Shown here piece by piece: positions 44,511-51,456 of a stretch of DNA of 57,398 nucleotides; the first letter of the stretch is position 1, and each line of letters opens with the position of its first letter. The DNA lies in the NCBI GenBank assembly GCA_020350885.1, contig CP070727.1:16161-73558 (forward strand), read 5' to 3'. Position numbers and translations under genes: made by a program. Origin of the DNA: a bacterium. Lineage in GTDB: Bacteria > Krumholzibacteriota > Krumholzibacteriia > Krumholzibacteriales > Krumholzibacteriaceae. The notes beneath the pieces were generated by a model. It saw only the letters and a list, made by a program, of their open reading frames with translations. It was not told the origin of the DNA and ran no database searches.

Positions 44511-47348
44511 TCAATCCATAGCCAGACTAAATGGACACGTGATCTGGTAGGGTGCCCACATCCCGATTCGCGCTCCTGGGTTACCCACCGACCGGTCCTC
44601 CTCGATCAGCCGGCGTAGGGTGTGGTGCAGCGCCGAGACGGGATTGCGGGGGCCGTCACAGAGGTTTTCGTACAGTATCGTGGCGACCTCTTCCGCCGCC
44701 CTGTCTTCGAGCGGCCATGATGATGCGATGACGGCGCGTGCGCCCGCCTCGAGAAACGCCGCTGCGATCCCCCTGAAGCCGCGTTTCCCGCTCGGTCTGC
44801 CGCTCAGGGATTCGCACGATGAGAGGATCACGAGCTTGACTCCGGAGAGATCGAGACCTGATATCTCTTCTGTCGTCAAAAGAATACGGGCACTTCCGGC
44901 GTCCGGGCTTTCCCCGTCCGGCGGCGAGAACACGAGGGCCGAGCTGCCTTCGTAGACGGGATAGTGCACCGTATGCGTGGCGATATGAATGAGGTCGGCG
45001 TCTTCCGCCTCCCGAATGAACGCCTCCTCGGTAGCCCGTCGGCCGCGGAAGAGGAGGCAACCGGGCAGAAATACGGCGATCTTCTCGATCTCGCTTCCGC
45101 TTCGGGGAAGTGGTGCGGCATGCGGATACAGCCGTGTAATCCATTTTGCAACAATAGGTTCACCGATGAGAAGAGGTTTCTCGAATGGATCGGCCGCTGC
45201 CGCAACGGTCCCCGGATCCCGCTCCGTACGGTTTCTGTACAGGTACAACAGACTGGGTGCCGTAATGATTGTATACTCCTCGTAAAGGTACTTCTGATCA
45301 CCCTCTCTTCGGATCAGAGCCCCGAACGGGAGGTAGCCGAGTATCCCCTCCTCGATGAAACAGAGTAGATCCTTGCCGGTTATCAAAGGTACGATCGGTT
45401 CTATCAGAAGATCGAACAGCGTGTGTGAATGAGTCTTCGGGCCTCCGGAATGATCCGCCCCGCGGTCTCCGGACTCGGGAAGGATCGACTCACTGCACTC
45501 ATGTATGAATGATCGTATCTCGTGCTCCAGCTCGTCGGGCGTTGTATCGATGGTGATCTGGTGCGTTTCGGACCGCCCGCTCACGAGAATGATCATCCGT
45601 TCGGGCGTCACAAGGTGCTGGACAACGGCCGCACCTTGAGGTATCCAGTCGTCTCCCCCGATGCATTCTTCCATCAGGTTTGAGAACCTCTCCTCCGGAA
45701 TCGCATCCACGGCCGCTTCCACCCTGCGTTCCTTCTCCGCCCAGTAGAGAAGGGAGTCGCTGTTTTTGTCGTGCTCGCTCTCGAGCAGTATCAGATCCGC
45801 ATAGATTTTATGAACCCTCCGGATCATGGCATGTTTCCTCGGTCCGTAGCGTCCCCACGATTCCCTCTCGAATGCGGCGATGGCATCTCGATAGTGGCCT
45901 TTGGCACCGCTGTGATCTCCCCGAGCGGCCTTCGCGCGTCCCAGGAGATGCTTCGATTCGATCAACTGCATCCAGTACCGTTCACCACGGGCAATCCGGA
46001 GTGATTCCCGAAGCAGCCGTTCAGCCTCATCGATCTGCTCGTCTGCGAGGTGCTGGATCGCCAATGCAGTCAGGTATTCGGCCTCCCGCCGCGTATTCTT
46101 GAGGCGCTGCGCCCCTCGGATCGCTTTCCGGTACCACTTCCGGGCAGGAGTCCCCTTTCCGGCCGCCCGGTAGGCGTCTCCGAGGCGTTTCTGGAGCTCT
46201 GCGGCGAACTGCCTGTCTACGCTGTCTTTTCCGATGGCGACTGCGCGGTTCATGGTGCGTATCGCGGCTTCGGCTTCCTCTCTCGAAAGCTGTATCTTCG
46301 ATTTGAGGGCCAGTGCGGAGGCCAGATACTGCTGGAGTGCAAGCTGCAGTCGCATGCCGGGCTTCTTCCGCCCTTCGGCGGAGAGGTGATCCTCTGCGAT
46401 CAGTATCGTCTTCTCGGCCAGGTACTCCGCCCGTTCGATCTCTCCGAAGCTGTTGAACATCCGAGCAAGGGCGAGGAGCTTGGCGATTTCGCAGCTCGGA
46501 TCACGTACCCGTTCGCAGTACTCGAGTGCCCGCACCTGGAGGGATTCCGCTTCGATGAAGTATCCCTGTGTCGCCTTCAAGAGGGAGAGGAACGAGAGCG
46601 TGCGTGAAATGTAGTAGGGATCATCGATCCGCTGGGCGAAAGAGAGACTCGAACGGTACGATTCCTCCGCCTTCTCGAAATTGCCCTTCCGCGCATTATA
46701 GGCGCCGATCCTGCCGGCCACATGGCTTGCCTCTGCATAATCACGTGAAGCGATCCGTTCGGCAAGTGCATCCGTGAGGTAGGCGTATCCTTTCTCGCCC
46801 TGTCCCGTTGCAAAATGGTAATCCGCTGCCAGTTCGAGATGCACCCCCGTCCATTTATGGCAGTCGATCGCCCGTAGTTCGGCGAGATTGCGCTCTATTG
46901 CCGCCATGATTTCAGGAGAGCGTTCGTGCTTCTTGAAGAGTTTCTCGCTGCAGGAATTGTAGCGTTTTTTTGCGTGATGCCACACTGCGCCCTTGCTCCT
47001 GTCACCGAGAAAGGTATGCAGGAAGTCGGGCTGCGAGGGGCAGCCCGATGCCTGTGATAGGAGCTCGGCCATCCTGATCGACTCTCCGGTCAGGTATTGG
47101 TATGTGATCGAGCTGTCACGTTCGAGGAGGCGGAACGCCGTACTCCAGATCGGTGCCGCCCTCTTCAGGCTTTCACGGTAACCGAGATCGCCGAATATCG
47201 CCTGTACCCGCTTGCCGTAGAGGATCTGAAGCGGTATCCCTGATTCGGGCGATCGCGGCAGGTTGTACTCGTCGTCCTCGAACGGTGCGGTCAGGATAAG
47301 AAGCGGCGCAATGAAGAAACCAATCAGAACCACATACCTTTTCAGCAT
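44511..47348 (-). CDS. TPR-CHAT protein (caspase-like peptidase), probably exported
   Basis: 945 residues. The ATG at 47348 gives an N-terminal signal-like segment (YVVLIGFFIAPLLILTA), so the protein is predicted exported or membrane-tethered; the frame upstream to 47579 overlaps the anti-sigma gene and is rejected. Residues about 130-580 are TPR repeats. Residues about 650-945 form a CHAT domain with the catalytic dyad intact: His792 in IATHTVH and Cys845 in LSSCES. CHAT peptidases are clan CD cysteine proteases. The gene follows the anti-sigma gene by 43 nt in the same unit, suggesting that it senses via its TPRs and cleaves a local partner, plausibly the periplasmic part of the anti-sigma factor (inference). 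Confidence 0.88.
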   Translation of the reverse strand: MLKRYVVLIGFFIAPLLILTAPFEDDEYNLPRSPESGIPLQILYGKRVQAIFGDLGYRESLKRAAPIWSTAFRLLERDSSITYQYLTGESIRMAELLSQASGCPSQPDFLHTFLGDRSKGAVWHHAKKRYNSCSEKLFKKHERSPEIMAAIERNLAELRAIDCHKWTGVHLELAADYHFATGQGEKGYAYLTDALAERIASRDYAEASHVAGRIGAYNARKGNFEKAEESYRSSLSFAQRIDDPYYISRTLSFLSLLKATQGYFIEAESLQVRALEYCERVRDPSCEIAKLLALARMFNSFGEIERAEYLAEKTILIAEDHLSAEGRKKPGMRLQLALQQYLASALALKSKIQLSREEAEAAIRTMNRAVAIGKDSVDRQFAAELQKRLGDAYRAAGKGTPARKWYRKAIRGAQRLKNTRREAEYLTALAIQHLADEQIDEAERLLRESLRIARGERYWMQLIESKHLLGRAKAARGDHSGAKGHYRDAIAAFERESWGRYGPRKHAMIRRVHKIYADLILLESEHDKNSDSLLYWAEKERRVEAAVDAIPEERFSNLMEECIGGDDWIPQGAAVVQHLVTPERMIILVSGRSETHQITIDTTPDELEHEIRSFIHECSESILPESGDRGADHSGGPKTHSHTLFDLLIEPIVPLITGKDLLCFIEEGILGYLPFGALIRREGDQKYLYEEYTIITAPSLLYLYRNRTERDPGTVAAAADPFEKPLLIGEPIVAKWITRLYPHAAPLPRSGSEIEKIAVFLPGCLLFRGRRATEEAFIREAEDADLIHIATHTVHYPVYEGSSALVFSPPDGESPDAGSARILLTTEEISGLDLSGVKLVILSSCESLSGRPSGKRGFRGIAAAFLEAGARAVIASSWPLEDRAAEEVATILYENLCDGPRNPVSALHHTLRRLIEEDRSVGNPGARIGMWAPYQITCPFSLAMD

Positions 47349-47391
47349 CCGTGAAAACCCTCGTTTCGAGCCGGTGATTGTTTGGGATTCA

Positions 47392-48315
47392 TTATAGCAG
47401 AGATGAGATGAGTGAGCGAGCCCTGGTCGACCAAGGGGAGGATCGGTCCTTTGAGAGGTAGAGCTCCAGGAAGTGCCGCGCCGGGGAACCGTTTCCCGCC
47501 TCGAGGTGAATGACACCGAGATTGTAGTAGACCTCGATCGGTGTGTTCTTTCCCGCCTGCGCCCGTTCGAGTAGATCAAGAGCCTTCGTGATATCGCCGG
47601 TACGGTAGGCAGCGACTGCGAGGTTGTTCAGAATTCCTCCGTCTTCGGGTCTGAGCATCAAGGCCCTGCGGTAGTGGATCTCGGCGCGCTCGGCTTCACC
47701 GCCGGCGATGTAGAGATGTCCCATCATCGTGTGGATCTCGGGCGTCCGGGGAGATCGCTCGAGTGCGTCCCGCAGTAGCTTCCTTGTACGTTCCATGAGT
47801 GAGTGATCGCTGTATCCGCTGCCACGCAGCGTCGCATCGATCTCGCGTGGGTTCCGGCGGCCGGCGGTCAGCCGCAGCGTACCGATTGAACCGTACTCGA
47901 TGATGTGTGTGAGCCCGGACCGTGCGGCTATCACCTCGGGATTCCATGTTGGATCTGTGAGGAGCATGAAGAAAGCGGCCGCAAGGGCGATCCCGACGAT
48001 CGGCGCGAGTGGCGCCGGTACGATTCGTTTACCGATGCCGGCAAGCCACGCCCATGCGCCGGCTGGGGCCCCGGTGTCACCGGGACGGGTGCCGGAGACT
48101 CCCTCGATGTGTGGGGCTGACATTGCCGGGATCTGCTTCTGGGGAATGGGGATCGATCCGGTTATCTCATGGAGTTCCGTTTTGGTCGATATGAGTTGGG
48201 CGAGGCAGCGCGGGCACTGCGAGAGGTGTATCTCGTAGAGACGACGATCACCCTCCGAGAGCCCCCTCTCGAGATAAGCCGCTAGCCAGTCCTCATTATT
48301 GCAGAAATCGCTCAT
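47392..48315 (-). CDS. Membrane-anchored zinc-finger anti-sigma factor with periplasmic TPR domain
   Basis: 307 residues. The N-terminal zf-HC2-type anti-sigma motif is HLSQCPRC (H30, C34, C37). A linker follows, then one membrane helix (about residues 101-120, PLAPIVGIALAAAFFMLLT), and then a C-terminal TPR domain (about 175-300; TMMGHLYIAGGEAERAEIHYRRAL and related repeats). Topology predicts the zinc finger in the cytoplasm holding the sigma factor and the TPRs outside. The sigma gene lies upstream (152 nt) and the TPR-CHAT gene downstream. A terminator and a conserved element separate it from the sigma gene, so it may be independently transcribed. Confidence 0.87.
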   Translation of the reverse strand: MSDFCNNEDWLAAYLERGLSEGDRRLYEIHLSQCPRCLAQLISTKTELHEITGSIPIPQKQIPAMSAPHIEGVSGTRPGDTGAPAGAWAWLAGIGKRIVPAPLAPIVGIALAAAFFMLLTDPTWNPEVIAARSGLTHIIEYGSIGTLRLTAGRRNPREIDATLRGSGYSDHSLMERTRKLLRDALERSPRTPEIHTMMGHLYIAGGEAERAEIHYRRALMLRPEDGGILNNLAVAAYRTGDITKALDLLERAQAGKNTPIEVYYNLGVIHLEAGNGSPARHFLELYLSKDRSSPWSTRARSLISSLL

Positions 48316-48361
48316 AGAGTATCCCCTGAATTCAGCAGTTATCCCTTGGCCTCACTTATAA

Positions 48362-48384
48362 TTAGACGACTCTTTTCCGGATTT
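48362..48384 (-). promoter_or_regulatory. Conserved promoter-like element A upstream of the anti-sigma gene
   Basis: Minus-strand AAATCC-N11-GTCTAA followed by TTATAAG. It lies about 45 nt upstream of the anti-sigma start codon and just after a terminator, where a promoter is needed. Element B at 44220-44242 has the same spacing, and the sigma gene promoter shares TATAATTA-N-ACG on the plus strand. A site for the local sigma factor is plausible. Confidence 0.5.
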
Positions 48385-48390
48385 TCCCGG

Positions 48391-48420
48391 AAAAACCTTA
48401 CAGGCATACTCCATGTAAGG
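48391..48420 (-). terminator. Intrinsic terminator between the sigma and anti-sigma genes
   Basis: On the minus strand CCTTACA (48420-48414) pairs perfectly with TGTAAGG (48402-48396) around an 11-nt loop and is followed by five Ts. It would end the sigma mRNA before the anti-sigma gene. Confidence 0.65.
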
Positions 48421-48467
48421 CGCCTGCCGCCCCTATTGCATGCATTCCCGCGTTTTATTTTGACGCA

Positions 48468-49325
48468 TTACTGAAGTTCTTCGATTCTGTGCGTCAGGTA
48501 CTCATACACCTCCTGCGAAACACCTCTATCGAGCAGCATGGTCTTAATCTTCGCAAGCACCTTCTCGAGCCGCCGGTATACCTTCTTCTCGCTTCCGAAA
48601 TCGAGTATGTCACTGATCTGGCGGGCGCTTTTCAAATGCTCGTAACGAAGCTTCAGGAGAAGCTGATCCGCAGAGGGCAGTTGCCGGATCGCCTCACGGA
48701 GGGCGGCAAGTGCCATATCAAACTCCTGTCGCTCGAGTCCCCTGTCAGGCGGCGGTGTATATGTGGTGAGCAGATGCGCCGGAAGCATATCGGATGTTTC
48801 GTCCATCCTGCTGAACTGCGGTGCATGTCCCTCGGGTCGCAGGAGCCGCTCGAGCACCCTGCCCAGTTTCTTTTCGGTCGTCGCGCCTATTATCCGTTCC
48901 ATACACTCTATCAGATCGAGGTATGAGATACGCTTGCCGATCTCGGCACGCATGCTTTCATAGACCGCATGGATCGGAAGTCTCCGTAAGTAGTAAAGCA
49001 CGAAGAAGCGCTTCGTGGTCCGGTCGAATCCCTCGAGGGCGGTCAGTATATGGCGGATACCCTTCCGGCTCCTGAAGTGGTCGCGGCAGTGATTGATCGT
49101 AACGGTCATAAGCCAGGTCGATAGGTTGGATCGACCGCTGAAGCTGCGGAGCGTGCCCCCCTTGAGCTTCTCCAGGAGGGATGCGAAGAGGTCGGCGGCC
49201 AGTTCGTCGTCTGCATACCGGTGTATCACCGCCCTGAGGTACGGGGAGTAGGTATCAATAAACCGGTGCCATGCGGCGACGTCCCCGCCGAGTATCTTTC
49301 GTATCAGCAACCGTTCTTCATTCAT
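48468..49325 (-). CDS. Sigma-70 family (ECF-like) RNA polymerase sigma factor with long inter-domain insert
   Basis: 285 residues, about 90 longer than typical ECF sigma factors. A sigma2-like region spans residues about 8-95 (FIDTYSPYLRAVIHRYADDE, FSGRSNLSTWLMTVTINHCRDHFR). A sigma4-like helix-turn-helix lies near the C-terminus (IRQLPSADQLLLKLRYEHLKSARQISDIL). The intervening stretch (about 90-190) contains another helical segment resembling a degenerate sigma4. The ATG at 49325 is chosen because a strong promoter ends 7 nt upstream, giving a leaderless or nearly leaderless mRNA; upstream in-frame codons overlap that promoter. Partner of the zinc-finger anti-sigma factor downstream. Confidence 0.87.
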   Translation of the reverse strand: MNEERLLIRKILGGDVAAWHRFIDTYSPYLRAVIHRYADDELAADLFASLLEKLKGGTLRSFSGRSNLSTWLMTVTINHCRDHFRSRKGIRHILTALEGFDRTTKRFFVLYYLRRLPIHAVYESMRAEIGKRISYLDLIECMERIIGATTEKKLGRVLERLLRPEGHAPQFSRMDETSDMLPAHLLTTYTPPPDRGLERQEFDMALAALREAIRQLPSADQLLLKLRYEHLKSARQISDILDFGSEKKVYRRLEKVLAKIKTMLLDRGVSQEVYEYLTHRIEELQ

Positions 49326-49332
49326 CACTATA

Positions 49333-49361
49333 ATTATACGCCGATTTCGGGCAATACTCAA
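49333..49361 (-). promoter_or_regulatory. Promoter of the sigma factor gene (leaderless)
   Basis: TTGAGT (49361-49356), a 17-nt spacer and TATAAT (49338-49333) on the minus strand. The -10 box ends 7 nt before the ATG at 49325, so transcription should begin at or next to the start codon. No ribosome site is present. Confidence 0.7.
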
Positions 49362-49408
49362 CACCTGCCGGTGATGGAACATCGATCGGCCCCGTTCCTG
49401 CACTCGTC

Positions 49409-49510
49409 GTGTGCCGTGTCGTTGATCGGATCATGCGTCGTGGATCGGATCGTGTGCCGTGCCGTTGATCGGATCATGCGTCGTGGATCGGATCGTGTGC
49501 CGTGCCGTGC
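49409..49510. repeat. 43-bp tandem repeat (about 2.4 copies)
   Basis: Units begin at 49409, 49452 and 49495; the first two differ at one base of 43. Each unit contains two related half-units with GATCGGATC and GTGCCGTG/GCGTCGTG motifs. It lies between divergent promoters of the sigma gene and the small secreted protein gene. The stretch 49326-49651 contains no gene. Confidence 0.85.
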
Positions 49511-49566
49511 AGTGTCGTGGGTCGTGCTGTGGATTATGCCGTGGAGCATCCCGTGATTCGGGTGTA

Positions 49567-49595
49567 TTGCACAATGGTGTAATTACGTGTATAAT
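49567..49595 (+). promoter_or_regulatory. Strong promoter of the small secreted protein gene
   Basis: TTGCAC (49567-49572), a 17-nt spacer and a consensus TATAAT (49590-49595). Predicted start near 49602 and a 50-nt leader with GGAAGG before the ATG at 49652. Confidence 0.7.
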
Positions 49596-49651
49596 GAGTG
49601 TGCAGCTCATTTTCAGATGCGTAACGGATGCAGTCAGCGGGAAGGTCAATT

Positions 49652-50242
49652 ATGAAGATCTCCGTAGTAATCGTATTACTGGTAATGGTGATCGCCGGGG
49701 CGGTCTACGCGCAACTTCCCGAGGTTGGTTACATCGGTCTGTATACGGATCATCCCTGGCAATTCGATCCGTCCATGTCCTGTGTGACGGGTGTCGGCTT
49801 CTACCCGGTCGAGATGTGGATCTATTGCCTTCCGAGCAACTTGGGTATGATGTGTGCGCAGTTCATGATTTCATACCCACCCAATATCATCCAGAGCACG
49901 GTCACCACGAATCCTGCGGTCGCCGTGACACAAGGAACACTCGATACCGGTATGAGCGTGTGCTTCCAGGATTGCCAGTGGGATTGGCAATGGCCGTTCC
50001 ATCAGTCACTCTACGTCACCGACCAGACGCCGACCTGGATAGAGATCGTCAAGCATCCGGATCCGAATGTGATATGCGTCGGATTCGCAACCTGTGCGTA
50101 TGCCGCGTGCGGGCCGGCTTGAGGACTTATGTGTGTGCAGGTGCACACGAAGCTCGGTATCAACCGGATCTGTCCGCCCGAGAATCCGGTAGGCGTCGAG
50201 GAGGCAAGCTGGGGATCGATCAAGCAGCTCTACAACAGGTGA
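49652..50242 (+). CDS. Small Cys-rich secreted protein with in-frame TGA (possible selenocysteine or nonsense codon)
   Basis: Signal peptide (ISVVIVLLVMVIAGAVYA, cleavage before QLPEV), then a Cys-rich domain; no known family. Translation reaches a TGA at 50120-50122 after 156 codons. The same frame continues for 39 clean codons with protein-like content (CVQVHTKLGINRICPPENP, ending SWGSIKQLYNR) to a second TGA at 50240-50242. A hairpin, GTGTGC-AGGT-GCACAC (50133-50148), begins 10 nt after the first TGA; its loop starts 16 nt after the TGA and contains GG, as in bacterial SECIS elements. Options are Sec insertion, readthrough, or recent nonsense mutation. If TGA simply stops, the product is 49652-50122. 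Confidence 0.7.
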
Positions 50243-50311
50243 GCGTCACGTTTCGGGGGTAGTTGGCTGGCCATTGACGGTAACCGTTTCTTTAAGATAA
50301 CTACAGGAGTT

Positions 50312-51247
50312 CTACCGGTTGCGTTGTGCGGCGGTGAAGAAGGTATCGCCGCCGTGCCGCTCAGAGACCACCATCCCTGCCCCTTCGAGCATATCGATAA
50401 GCTTCACGACGGCGGGAGCAGGCAGCCCGAGCGAGCGGTGTATGTCCTCGGCCGTGCAGGGCCGCCGGCCGACGAGGGAGAGGATCTTCTCCTCGATCGC
50501 ATCGCCCTCGCGGCTCAACCGTGCAGCGTGTGTACCGGCCACGATCTCGCAACGCGGACCGAAGGCGTACCGAATCTGTTTCAGGGAGATCGGATCGAGT
50601 GGGATTATGCCTTTTTCGGTTCCGGGACGGACCGCCGTATTGAGCTGGATTCGATCCGTACGGATGCGCCTGAGGACCTTCTTCAGGGCATCGATGTTTG
50701 CGGTATCCGTGTTGAATCCATCGACGAGGAGGATCTCGAAGAGAACCGTGCCGCGAAACCGCCCGAGGAGCGATTCGAGCCCGCCGATGATTCTTTCCAG
50801 ACGACAGTTCTCGTGCGGCTGGTTGATCCGCTGAAAGGTCTCCTCGATGGCGGTATCGAGGGATGGGAGGAGTATATCGGCCTCCATGAGTTCCTCACGC
50901 ACGTCGGCACTTCCGACCAGTGAGCTGTTGGTGATAACCGCAACCGGAAGACCGAACCTTCGCTTCATTATTGCAATGAGCTCCCCCATCGGTTCGTAGA
51001 GTGTCGGCTCACCCGCCCCCGACAGGGTGAGGACGGCCGGTTTCTCGGGGATCTCTCCGAGCCGCGCTTCCAGCTCGTCGAGTATCGTTTCCATTGGGAA
51101 AAACGCCGTGCGTGAACATGTCTTATTCGTCGTCCTGCCGCATTCGCAATAGACGCAGTCGAAGGTGCAGGTCTTGAAGGGGACGACGTCGATACCGAGT
51201 GAGCTCCCGAGCCTCCTCGAAGGAACGGGGCCGAATATATGCTCCAT
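50312..51247 (-). CDS. Radical SAM protein with C-terminal winged-helix-like domain
   Basis: 311 residues. The ATG at 51247 follows an AGGAGG ribosome site. CX3CX2C cluster motif at C27, C31, C34 (CTFDCVYC), then GAGEPTLYEP as in MoaA-like enzymes, and a C-terminal helix-turn-helix-like domain (ILSLVGRRPCTAEDIHRSLGLP). The N-terminus FGPVPSRRLGSSLGIDVVPFKTC marks a widespread uncharacterised radical SAM group often annotated as Fe-S oxidoreductase or wyosine-synthesis-like. The substrate is unknown. Divergent from sppA. Confidence 0.88.
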   Translation of the reverse strand: MEHIFGPVPSRRLGSSLGIDVVPFKTCTFDCVYCECGRTTNKTCSRTAFFPMETILDELEARLGEIPEKPAVLTLSGAGEPTLYEPMGELIAIMKRRFGLPVAVITNSSLVGSADVREELMEADILLPSLDTAIEETFQRINQPHENCRLERIIGGLESLLGRFRGTVLFEILLVDGFNTDTANIDALKKVLRRIRTDRIQLNTAVRPGTEKGIIPLDPISLKQIRYAFGPRCEIVAGTHAARLSREGDAIEEKILSLVGRRPCTAEDIHRSLGLPAPAVVKLIDMLEGAGMVVSERHGGDTFFTAAQRNR

Positions 51248-51315
51248 GCGGGTACCTCCTCCTTCCGCTCGTCCCCGAGGTGAAGGGGATCTCTCCGACC
51301 GGCAATTCAAATCTA

Positions 51316-51343
51316 TTGCACCATCACCATTGTTATATATACT
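51316..51343 (+). promoter_or_regulatory. Predicted promoter of sppA
   Basis: TTGCAC (51316-51321), a 16-nt spacer and TATACT (51338-51343), about 110 nt upstream of the sppA ATG. The -35 is identical to that of the secreted-protein promoter at 49567. Confidence 0.5.
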
Positions 51344-51456
51344 TTCGTCTGCTTGCGGGAAAGCACGAAGTGCCCGCGGCCCGGATGGAACAGGCCGTTT
51401 GGGCGTGTTCTGCGGGTGCAGGGATTGCCCGGGGGAATCATCCAGGAGGTCCGGAA

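Noticed and set aside
47348..47579. N-terminal extension of the CHAT protein
   Set aside because: It overlaps the anti-sigma gene and has shadow-like composition; the ATG at 47348 opens a signal-like segment.
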